DNA of 64,000 nucleotides from Enoplolaimus lenunculus (Eukaryota > Nematoda > Enoplea > Enoplida > Thoracostomopsidae): positions 124,001-188,000 of the forward strand of contig JASANG010003825.1 of assembly GCA_030248215.1 (NCBI GenBank), in the 5' to 3' direction. Position 1 is the stretch's first letter. Each line of letters starts with the position of its first letter. The position numbers and the translations under genes are program-made. Shown here one piece after another: positions 55,562 to 64,000 of the stretch. Under the pieces are notes generated by a model. It worked only from the letters and a program-made list of their open reading frames with translations, was not told the origin of the DNA and did not search any database.

Positions 55562-56613
55562 CAGGGTTTCAATCGGAAGTAAATTTTGTCGGAATCGGAA
55601 TCTATTTTTTGTCGGAATCGGAATTTAAGTTTTAGTAATTATATCAAAACTAAAGTGTATGACTTGACTTTTTGTTGCGGTATGTTTGTCTGTATTGTTC
55701 ACAATTTCAGTAAAAATAGCTTGTATAGCTGACTGTATTAATAGCGATCTACGAAACAAACCTGTAAATTTATGATATTAATGAAAGCCTGCCAATTCTA
55801 AGAGCAGCCTGTCAATTCTCGAAGCACAGAAACAACATTGGCCTTAAAAGTTTAACCCTTTCTCACATGAATATTTTGAATTTCATATGAGGTGATTTCA
55901 AGGTATGATTCGATCCCCAGTCTCACGGGTGGAAAGCGTTTACTATGACCACTGAGCTACAGGAGCTTGACGCTCGAGCCCGAAGAGGCTCTCACGTCTT
56001 GTGCAGATTTTACACTGCGCATATATGGTATAAATGTTAAACACTGCTCACAGTGTGTGTATTGCTCGTACATTATTGTATTTAGTTACTCATAGTATAC
56101 TCTATGAGTGAAAGGGTTAAACGCAGTTAAGCATTTTAAGCATTTCAAAACTTTAAATATGAAGTCTTATGAAATCGTGAATAACAAAACCCAGATTTTT
56201 GAAAATTAACCAATTCAATGGAGCGTCGTTTTCACTACAGTAAGGATACTGTTGAACCAAATATTGAGCTACATTTGAAAAATAGTGTGGTTAAGATCAC
56301 TGCTTGCCGCTATGAAGTATAATTTTAAGTTTAGATTTTGTTTCGTGTAAAGGTTGAGCTTAAAGCTTTCAATTGCAGTCACATTTTGAAAATCAGCAAA
56401 ATAATTTATTCTGCTACTGAGAATACTTACTAACAAAAACAAAAAGATTTGCAAACAAACGAAAAAATAGGCAAAATTTAATTTCAATCAGCTTAAAAAC
56501 TCATTAGCCAAAAAACGGAATTCCGGCATCGGAATTGAAGCCAGTCGGAATCGGAATCAGAACCCTAATTTTGTCGGAATTTTAGCCGGAATCGGAATTC
56601 TGTTGGAACCCTG
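55562..56613. mobile_element. hAT-type non-autonomous element with nested MITE
   Basis: Ends CAGGGTTTCAATCGGAAG and CTGTTGGAACCCTG, flanked by the perfect 8-bp duplication GTACACAT (55554-55561 and 56614-56621). Subterminal GTCGGAATCGGAAT repeats occur on both sides. A piggyBac-type MITE (55856-56116) is inserted inside and is therefore younger. The interior is shared with 42315-42860. No transposase. Confidence 0.85.
55856..56116. mobile_element. piggyBac-type MITE with tRNA-like Pol III boxes, copy 4 (nested)
   Basis: A 261-bp element with ends CCCTTTCTCACATGAATATT and GAGTGAAAGGG, flanked by perfect TTAA sites (55852-55855 and 56117-56120). On the minus strand it carries TAGCTCAGTGGTCATAG, a textbook A box, and GGGATCGAATC as a B-box-like word. 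It is more diverged from copies 1-3 than they are from each other. Confidence 0.8.
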
Positions 56614-56972
56614 GTACACATCAACTGGGGCGTAGTAATCAGAATAACAGAATATCGATAAATTTTTCAATATAATTCAGGTATGCACATAATCTGGGTA
56701 CTTTCTATGAGGGCCCGTCTAAAAACCCCAAATCTACAGGGTTAAACTGGAGCCAAAGGTCAACAAATTTTGCCGGAGCCAGAGGTGAAGGAGAATTAGC
56801 AAGATAACGGAATACGGATATTGGACTTTTGATGCAAACCGATTTAAAAATAGAAATTGAAAGTTAACGGAAATTGTATAATTTACCAAAACAGTTTTTA
56901 TGTTAGATAACCTTTATTTAAATTGTAAAGCTGCATCTGATTCAAGTTTTGTGCAACACTATATGGTTCCTA

Positions 56973-58478
56973 ATGATAAAAATTGAAGTGCTATGCGTTC
57001 TGCTTGGTCTAACAATGCGTTGGTTTGTTTCTCTTGGCCCGTATTCTGGCATGAACCGACCTCCGATGTTTGGTGACTATGAAGCGCAGCGGCATTGGAT
57101 GGAAGTTACGGCCAATCTACCTGTAGCGGACTGGTATAGAAATACGTCTGACAACGACTTAAATTATTGGGGTTTGGACTATCCTCCATTGACAGCCTAT
57201 CATAGCTTGCTGCTTGGCGTAATAGCTCAAGGTTTAAATTCGTCGTGGACTGAGTTGCATGCATCAAGGGGATATGAGTCATATGAACATCAGCTGTTTA
57301 TGCGAATAACGGTACTTGTAGCAGATATTATAACAATGATTCCAGGTATTTTGGCTTGCTTAAAGTGGATTTTGAAGCCGAAGTCAGTATCACAGACTGT
57401 AGCGTATCTGCTAACGATGCTGATATATCCCGGGCTGATCCTTGTTGATTACGGACATTTTCAATACAACTGCGTGTCACTTGGGTTATTTTTGGTTGCT
57501 GAAGTTTGTATTGAAACTGGGAAGCATGCAATGGGTACTGCTTTGTTTTGTATGGCGTTGAATTATAAACAACTAGAGCTTTACCACGCCTTCCCGTTGT
57601 TTGTTTATTTATTAAGTTTGTGCTTATTTCATGGCTCACACAAATTTAGTTCAAGGATTTTGGGCTTGTTAAAACTGTCTGTTACGGTAATAGTGACCTT
57701 TGCAATGTTGTGGATTCCGTTCTTTTTTGAAAATTGGGATACCGCGCGGGAAGTACTTCATCGCCTGTTTCCATTTGAGCGCGGCTTATTCGAAGATAAA
57801 GTGGCAAATTTCTGGTGTAGTGTTTCGGTGTTGATTAAATGGAAGAAACTATTTGCAATGGATATTTTAGTTCGAATATGTTCCGCGGTAACGTTACTCA
57901 CGTTACTGCCGTCATCTTTAATGCTTTTAGTTCGACCAAACAAACTACAGCTTCGACTTGCATTAACGATTTCATCAATTGCTTTTTTTCTATTTTCGTT
58001 TCATGTTCACGAAAAGGGAATATTGCTCGTTGCTGTGCCATCATTTCTCCTACTTCACGATTATACACAGTCCTCAGTATGGTTTCTTCTTATATCAGCA
58101 ATTAGCTTGCACTCATTATGTGTTAAAGATGGTATACAACTCGCGTTTTTTGCCACAGTGCTAACTTATTACTGTGTTGTTTATGATGTTTTTAGGTTTA
58201 ACCAATCTGAGCCTGTAAACATACGTGATTGTGGTAAAAATTTTGTAGCACCGCAATTGCGTAATAAGCTCATTCATGGAAGCGTAATCACTGGCCTTCT
58301 TATATGCGTTGTGTCACTATTTATTCAACCGCCTGTCAGATATCCAGATCTGTTTCCTGTACTATTGTGTACGTATTGTTGTGGCATGTTTTTGATGTAT
58401 TTTGTGTACCTACATTACCTTATGTTAAGTAATTTTTGGATGTTACATAATAATGGTTTGATTAAAAAATCCAAGTGA
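56973..58478 (+). CDS. ALG6: Dol-P-Glc:Man9GlcNAc2-PP-dolichol alpha-1,3-glucosyltransferase (ALG6)
   Basis: ER multi-pass GT57-family enzyme that adds the first glucose to the lipid-linked N-glycan precursor. 501 residues from the ATG at 56973 (chosen because it places the first membrane segment as in animal ALG6), close to the human length of 507. Family signatures are PPMFGDYEAQRHWMEVT (luminal loop with the catalytic Asp), LNYWGLDYPPLTAYHS, SRGYES, LFMRITVLVAD, YPGLILVDYGHFQYN, NYKQLELYHA, LFPFERGLFEDKVANFWC and FSFHVHEKGIL. About ten or more hydrophobic segments are visible. The gene has no introns, unlike its neighbours, and is whole. An AATAAA lies about 110 nt after the stop (near 58588). 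Intronless state suggests an old retrocopy that replaced the parent, or intron loss. Confidence 0.97.
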   Translation: MIKIEVLCVLLGLTMRWFVSLGPYSGMNRPPMFGDYEAQRHWMEVTANLPVADWYRNTSDNDLNYWGLDYPPLTAYHSLLLGVIAQGLNSSWTELHASRGYESYEHQLFMRITVLVADIITMIPGILACLKWILKPKSVSQTVAYLLTMLIYPGLILVDYGHFQYNCVSLGLFLVAEVCIETGKHAMGTALFCMALNYKQLELYHAFPLFVYLLSLCLFHGSHKFSSRILGLLKLSVTVIVTFAMLWIPFFFENWDTAREVLHRLFPFERGLFEDKVANFWCSVSVLIKWKKLFAMDILVRICSAVTLLTLLPSSLMLLVRPNKLQLRLALTISSIAFFLFSFHVHEKGILLVAVPSFLLLHDYTQSSVWFLLISAISLHSLCVKDGIQLAFFATVLTYYCVVYDVFRFNQSEPVNIRDCGKNFVAPQLRNKLIHGSVITGLLICVVSLFIQPPVRYPDLFPVLLCTYCCGMFLMYFVYLHYLMLSNFWMLHNNGLIKKSK

Positions 58479-58584
58479 TACGCTTGCATTTTTTTCACTC
58501 TATAGTACTTGTGATTTTACTGCGTTTCACGTTGTTAATTGAATTAATTAAACTTTACGCAGAGTCGCGAGTTTTTTTAATAAT

Positions 58585-58592
58585 TATAATAA
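58585..58592 (+). promoter_or_regulatory. Candidate polyadenylation signal for ALG6
   Basis: AATAAA within ATAATAAAAATC, about 110 nt downstream of the ALG6 stop codon. Placement is plausible; no cleavage evidence is available. Confidence 0.4.
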
Positions 58593-58989
58593 AAATCAAA
58601 GTATTTCTAATCTTGTTCTTTGAAGAACCTACTGTAGCGACTCACCTAAGTGGGTTCCCATTTTGGGACCCAATTAATAGGATTCCGGGCCCATGTTACT
58701 TAAAGGGGCGTTCAAGTTTCTGGTGGATCCATAATATGCAACAGACACTTCGGACAACTCGCTTAAATTTTATTAAAAAGATAGCGAGCATGATAATCAA
58801 CAAAACTGTTTCGGAGTAATTCTGTTCTGTACAAAAGAAAGAATATAGAAAGTAGGGTGTTGGGTCCAATTAAGAGGGGGTGTATTAAAAAGAACAGTCC
58901 CTAACCAAATAACGGAGGACACACACTGGAGAAAAAAATGACTATCTTTCCGCCCAGCTATCTAAATGCTGTCTAGGCGTCTATTTACA

Positions 58990-59580
58990 CGAAATTTATC
59001 ACCAGGATGCAATCGGAAATGAAAAATACGGAGCCGGGCTTCAGCAAAAGTTACTGGAGCCGGCTTTGTAATAAAATTAGTTGTCAAAAAAATGCTCGTC
59101 TTTTTCTAGAAAGTTAATATAAATTCACTGTACGACTTCGTAATCTACGATTTATTTCTATTCCGAACTTATCGGAACCTCAGACAAAATTGTACGCAGC
59201 CGAGGTAATTTATCAGCCGGAATTGGAGGTATTCCCCTGTTGAAGGGTGCAACCGGAGGTGAAGAATAACGGAGCCGGAGGCCAACAAAACTTACCGGAG
59301 GTGAGGCGAAATTAGGTAGTTAAAATGATATTTAATTTGTTGATTTTAGCAAATATCTGCAATGTGTTGTTAAATCATTGGACTTTGCGCTTATTTTTTA
59401 CGAAACCTCGGAAATTTTTCCTCTACATTGTGTCTAATGTTAAAACCAAACGCGCCAAACAGATAAAATTTGTGAACTGCACGAAATTGCCGGAACCTCC
59501 GGCAAAAATTCTACTGGAGCGGAGGTCGATTTTCTGCCTAGGCGGAGCCGGAGGAAGACTTCTGGTTGTACCATGCCCTG
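58990..59580. repeat. CCGGAG-rich dispersed repeats
   Basis: Two adjacent blocks, starting CAGGATGCAATCGGAAAT (about 59003) and GGGTGCAACCGGAGGTGAAG (about 59246). The second shares over 100 bp with the spacer of the Foldback-like element (12245-12400, through AAATATCTGC and TGTGTTGTTAAATC). It is probably another hAT-type MITE subfamily. Confidence 0.55.
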
Positions 59581-59829
59581 TTGTACATCGTTTATAACCT
59601 ATCTTGCAATGTTCAACTGCAACTTAACTTGGAACCTGAGTCGGATGTCGGCACAATGTGCCGGAACCTCAAGTTAAGCGAAATGTACTTGAAATGAAAT
59701 TTAAAATCTATACTTTTAACGGCCCTTGCTACCCTTTGGGGCTTCCCGTTTACACCGGGGCAGGAATAGGCCCGGGGTGCTACCGTACACTCCTGTACCT
59801 ATATTTGTGCTGGGGCGGTCGGACAAGTT

Positions 59830-60020
59830 TGAACTTTATGTATTTCTAGGTCGGTCGGACAGTTTCGGTGCTGGTTAAAGCTGGGTTGATCGCGACAGTT
59901 TCGATGCTGGTTAAAGCTGGGTCGGTCATCACATTTTCGAGCCTATGTTTTCTTTGCCTTGGCCGGGACAGCTTCAAGCCTCTGTGTTCGCTTGGTCGGA
60001 TGGGACAGCTTCGAGTTTTA
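59830..60020 (-). repeat. Minisatellite, inverted relative to 60415-60930
   Basis: Units such as GGGACAGCTTCGAGCC and TTTTCTTTGCCTTGGC are the reverse complement of the GGCTCGAAGCTGTCCC units downstream. Open frames here are repeat artefacts. Confidence 0.6.
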
Positions 60021-60039
60021 GCCTTTAAGTTTATGCTCT

Positions 60040-60410
60040 GGCTTTTTGATTACACTCAGGCGTAAGCTTTGGCTTACGCTTAGGCTTTAAGCTTATGTTT
60101 AGGATGCGCTTTCCCTAGGGCTGAAGCGTAGGTTTAGGTTTTAGGCTTACTTACATGCTGAGGCTGGCCGATATTACTTCAGGGCCGTAACTCTAAATTA
60201 CCTAAGAAAATTCATAAATTTAATTCTATACGTAAAATTATGTGTTAATCATTAGCCTAAGCAAAAGATAATGTACAACCTAATCCTGCTCTGTTGTAGT
60301 GTGAGAAAATGGGACGGGTCTAAAAGTAATGGGCTTTGAGGCTTATGCGTTGCCTTAGTTTCACAGACTTAGATTTACGCTCAGGTTTAGGTTTATGCTC
60401 AGCTTAGGGT
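60040..60410 (+). repeat. Degenerate TTAGGC-like tracts
   Basis: GCTTTGGCTTACGCTTAGGC (about 60066-60085) and neighbours to 60155, then again ACGCTCAGGTTTAGG (about 60373) to 60410, with about 180 bp of unrelated sequence between. Same strand sense as the tracts at 310 and 8051. Confidence 0.6.
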
Positions 60411-60414
60411 TCAA

Positions 60415-60930
60415 ACTTAAGTCCACCAGCGAAAACATAGGCCCGATGCTGTCGGGCCGACCCAGCAAAAACAGGATCGAAGCTGTCACATACGACCAAC
60501 GAAAACATTGGATCGAAGTTTTGGGACCGACCCAGGGAAAATATCAGCTCGAACCTGTTCCGACCGACAGAGCGAAAACGTTCGATCGAAGCTGTCCTGA
60601 CTGCTCCAGCAAAAACATAGGCTCGATGCTGTCCCGGTGGTCCCAAACGACCCACCGAAAACACAGGCTCGAAGTTGTCCGGAGTCCGGACCACTCTGGC
60701 AAAACAAGATGCCCCAACCGTCCAAGCAAAATATAAGCTCGAAGCTGTCCCGCCTGACCCAGCGAAAACGTACACTCAAAGTTGTCACTGCTGTTCCGAA
60801 TGACCAAACTAAAGCATCAACTCAAACCTGTCCTACTCCTGGGTGTCTCCAACCAGTGAAAACAGGGTCAAAGCTATCCCAGCCGACGTTGAAATATATG
60901 GCTCTGAAGTTGTCCCCGCCCTAGCAAAAG
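60415..60930 (+). repeat. About 40-bp GC-rich minisatellite
   Basis: Roughly twelve irregular units with the pattern AGCGAAAACATAGGCTCGAA then GCTGTCCC and GACC. It follows a TTAGGC-like tract, as does the CTGTCC minisatellite at 8266. Open frames on both strands (60395-60924) come from the repeat. Confidence 0.75.
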
Positions 60931-60939
60931 TATAGGCGC

Positions 60940-62125
60940 ACAAATGTTAACCGTTCCACTCATGTCCTATTACTGTTTCGCGGCAATCGGGACACGCCTC
61001 AGGGTGACACTGGCCCTTTTAAGAATACTCCAATATATGATATCAAACTTTCCTTTTTAAGATAGACAAATCATAGTATAAAAATATTAAACTGATCCAA
61101 AGACAGAGTCGTTGACTAACACAAGCCAAAATTTTGAACACTGATATTGCCAGAACCTCCAGTTAACTGTAATACAACAGCTGGAGGTTGTTTCTCAGGT
61201 ATAGTCGGAGGCAGACCTCCGTTTCTATAGCAGTTTTTTGCACTAATTGAACATAGTAAAGGAATGTATCTTCAGTCGATATAAAAATTACTACTCAAAC
61301 AAACATCGGTTTGTAACGCCATTATCAATGCTGCACTAGTGTAGCTGATGCTTTCATGGACAAACTTACCGAACAATCTGACAATCTGTAAACAATAGTT
61401 ATGCAAAGCGCTTTTCTGTGTTTCCTATGCTTAATAGGATCAAAAACCTTCCAGAAATTATTTGGTACATCCTACCGGTTGCATGCTTTTCTCGGCGCAG
61501 ATCATATACGATTGCATTTCGCTTGCGATTTAGACCCACCGGCCCGCGTTTTTTGAACGGTCTGTTCCGCTCTGTGCTGTAGTCCGGCCCAACGAAGGTG
61601 GGACCGATCCAGTTCAACACGTAAAGTATAAAACGCTGTCTGATAAAAATGTTTAAAATTGTACTACCTTGGTTTTCATAGTTGCATTAAAGGGCAAAAT
61701 GATGTAAACGAAAAATCGTTGAAAACCGTGTCTCGTTTTTTGAAAAATATGGATGTAAATCGAGGAAAGAATCGGAAAATTATTATTATTTAAACGCATA
61801 CCGCAATATTCAAGACAGATTTTATGACATTGTCTGTAAACTTCACATTTGTTTTCGAGTTTGCTTTAAAATTTGTGCTATTTTAATTTTACTTTTTTGT
61901 GCTTCTTTACTAATTTTACAGTTATTTTTAATCATCTAAACCAAAACATTTGAATGCAGTTTTAGAACCTAGGTTACATAGTAATGGGCTTAGTAGTTTC
62001 AGATTTAAGCGTGGTTTTAACTTAGGTTCCTTGCTGCTATTTAGAAACTGTTATGGGCCAATTTGAGGCAGAGGAAGTTATACTAATTTTTCGTTAAATA
62101 TTTAGCTCTCTATTTCGTCGATATC
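60940..62125. other. Spacer with no supported gene
   Basis: Contains a short inverted pair of AACCTCCAG and CTGGAGGTT words (61153-61187) and, at 61399-61620 on the minus strand, a well-composed but unrecognised 73-codon frame. Confidence 0.35.
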
Positions 62126-64000
62126 ATGAGTTTGAAATATCCATTTCCAGCAAAGCGTTTGGTTAACAAAGAAAAGCTGAACGTTCTATCTGAGAGGTTT
62201 GTTTTTTTAGCTATTTTCGTACTAAATTTGGACAACTCAAGGTAAAAAAAGTACATTGAAGCAATTACCTGCTTTTGTTTTTAAGTCTATACTCTAATAT
62301 GGTAGTGGAGCGGGCGCTGTCATATCACGTGTCAGTGGTAAGTGGTTAGCTTAGCATATCTGTCTTGCACCTCAGAGACCCAGGCTTCATAGCCGGCTGG
62401 TCCAACATTTCATTGCCAAAAGTATAAGTTCGGGATAGACAGGTCTTCGTCTGGTAGTGTTGCACCATTCTGTAGCTACTTATGGTAGGTCCGGCGTGAG
62501 TGGCGATCGAGCCCTGTTTCTCAGTCACAAGGGACATACAGTACACCTAAGATCGTGGTTGTTGATAGAAGTCGTTGGTGTTGAGGCTGGGTAGCGATGA
62601 GCGTATACGCTGTTTACTGACCACACATCTGACAACGTTTTGCTTTCTTAACGCTATCCATCGAGTGCTCTGACGGTTTTGGGAACCCTATGTTTTGTGT
62701 CCTGGCGTTATATACCCGTGAGCCGACGTTTAGTCTAACATGGTCAGATTTTGAAAATTTTTGTATATTTGAGATTCTCATGATCTACGCTGATCGTTTG
62801 AGGTTAAAATGTGAATTTTTGAAATTGCGATTTTTTGAGACACTAAGGTTCAAAACATTTGTCAAAACGTTGCATAATTTATATACCATTCGGCGCAGGT
62901 TCTCGTGCTGAATCCATTGGTGCACAATGCGAATTTAAACAAACGTAAATTTACACAACTGTTATAGGTTTAGCCCTGCCGAAGCACTCAATGCGAAAAT
63001 TGAACTGTGGACGTGTTGTTTCAGAAACTTCGAAAATCTTAATGAATTTGAAGCAGACTTCATACGTAATCGTAAGTTGCAAACATGGAAACCAGGTGGT
63101 GAATTTAGTAATTTCATCACATGTGCTGGATTCTTAAAACATCAGTTGGTTGATTTTATTAACGCTTAGCCGTGTTTTTGGCAGGTTGTGAACGGATACT
63201 TGGTTCCGGCTTAATATCCAGTAAAAAACCGATATCCATATCCAGTTCCTGTATGCGGTGTAAACCTACGCGATTTTAACCATTGTGGTCTCGAATACCA
63301 TAAAACTGCTTTTGATAAGAGGACATATTTATCATGTTGCTACAATTACTTTTGAGGACAAGTAAACATGTTATATTTTTCAGTAACTGAAATAGAATGA
63401 AAAATGAAAGCTAACAATTAATAGTAATAAAGTAAACATATACTTTTGTAGGATCCAATTCCTTTCAGCAGTCCTCACATTTACATGATATATCTGGTTT
63501 ATATCCGGTTCCGGTTTCCGGTTAATTAATATCCGGTCGCACCCTTGTTCTTGGTACATAGTTGAAGCGCCGAAAACATAGTTTTAAAGATCGCTACTGA
63601 AACCTATTGTTCATACAGATATTTGGATTTTTAGATTCTCAATTGTTAAATAAAGTACTCCAATATGACCAAAAATCGGCTTCGTCAGAAAACGCGACCA
63701 ATTCTATTAATACGGCTCCTGAAACTGAAACGTTCAGCGTTGAGCCGCGCTCGTTGGCGAGACGTTGTGGTGCTTCAGGTAGTCGAATTACTGCTGCAGA
63801 AAGGCGAGCACTGTTGAAGCATCTAACGGTTCGCACTGAGCGATCAAGACGCAATCGTGGTACTTTTAATATTTTGTATCAAATTCGAAATAATACGTTT
63901 ATAGGACCACTGAGGACGTTGTGTACGTGGTGTAATGCAAGATATCGTATACGCGTTATTGCAAAAACTAAAACTGCTCTAAGATGCATTTATACAGGAA
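62126..64000 (+). CDS. Unrecognised spliced gene, 3' end beyond window
   Basis: Three exons join in phase with good splice sites: 62126-62196 (ATG start, MSLKYPFPAKRLVNKEKLNV..., donor GTTTGT), 62968-63071 (acceptor TTATAG, donor GTAAGT, containing FSPAEALNAKIELWTCCFRN and NEFEADF) and 63635 to the window end (acceptor TTTTTAG, open for 366 nt). About 180 residues are visible. The third exon has a Ser/Thr-rich acidic part, then an Arg-rich part (RSLARRC, then AAERRALLKHL) and LCTWCNARYRIRV, a possible CxxC zinc-binding half site. I do not recognise a family. Openness across three exons with agreeing phase makes a real gene likely. Intron 1 carries a SINE and intron 2 carries hAT-MITE debris. 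Confidence 0.7.
62320..62560 (+). mobile_element. tRNA-derived SINE, third family, in intron 1 of the right-edge gene
   Basis: GTGGTTAGCTTAGCATATCT (A-box-like) followed by CTCAGAGACCCAGGCTTCAT and AGCCGGCTGG. This looks like a tRNA T-arm region of the kind 'GACCCGGGTTCGAGTCCCGGCT' decayed at CpG sites. The remainder is a non-coding body. Boundaries are approximate. Confidence 0.55.
63180..63545. repeat. hAT-type MITE debris in intron 2 of the right-edge gene
   Basis: GGTTCCGGCTTAATATCCAG (about 63202) and a clear right end CCGGTTAATTAATATCCGGTCGCACCC (about 63518-63544) belong to the ATCCGG subfamily seen at 38700 and 46500. Confidence 0.5.

Noticed and set aside
57328-58164. Frames overlapping ALG6 in other frames
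   Set aside because: Shadows of the conserved ALG6 coding sequence.
60395-60924. Five overlapping frames of 87-123 codons
   Set aside because: Products of the about 40-bp minisatellite; all frames on both strands are open for the same reason.
61399-61620. 73-codon minus-strand frame with good composition
   Set aside because: No recognised family and no matching exon found on either side; kept only as a possible lone exon.

Overview
The window looks like an AT-rich, repeat-loaded animal genome. The genes have GT-AG introns of about 0.1 to 2.9 kb that are stuffed with mobile-element debris. Degenerate arrays of the hexamer TTAGGC, the nematode telomere motif, lie at about 310-403, 8051-8265 and 60045-60410. 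Together with the gene set they suggest a nematode, perhaps an early-branching lineage with long introns such as a mermithid. That assignment is inference only.

Four host genes are supported by homology or by splice-phase coherence. (1) KAP3, the kinesin-II accessory subunit, lies on the minus strand at about 33255-23673; fourteen exons join in phase and an N-terminal exon is less certain. (2) An endophilin-B-like BAR protein lies on the plus strand at 41807-49671 in nine phase-coherent exons, with a GC-AG intron, a 24-nt microexon and no SH3 domain found. (3) ALG6, the ER alpha-1,3-glucosyltransferase of N-glycan precursor assembly, is intronless at 56973-58478 on the plus strand. (4) An unrecognised spliced gene starts at 62126 on the plus strand and runs off the right edge.

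The left third is a transposon graveyard. 410-8050 is a Polinton/Maverick-type fossil with about 230-bp terminal inverted repeats and a perfect 6-bp target duplication. It has capsid-, packaging-ATPase- and core-protein-like parts and, unusually, an uninterrupted NADAR-domain gene. 9850-13115 is a Foldback-like element whose inverted arms are built from an 81-bp minisatellite. 15279-19805 is a pair of about 97% identical direct repeats around a nearly whole pogo/Tigger transposase with a C-terminal PHD finger. Several piggyBac-type MITEs (TTAA target sites) carry tRNA-like Pol III promoter boxes. Elsewhere, hAT-type MITEs with CAGGGTGCAACCGG ends and 8-bp target duplications, tRNA-derived SINEs, a LINE relic and tandem duplications fill introns and spacers.

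The host genes have no evident joint function. KAP3 (ciliary and axonal transport), endophilin-B (membrane curvature) and ALG6 (glycosylation) are ordinary housekeeping neighbours. The most unusual content is in the mobile elements and in the BAR-only endophilin.
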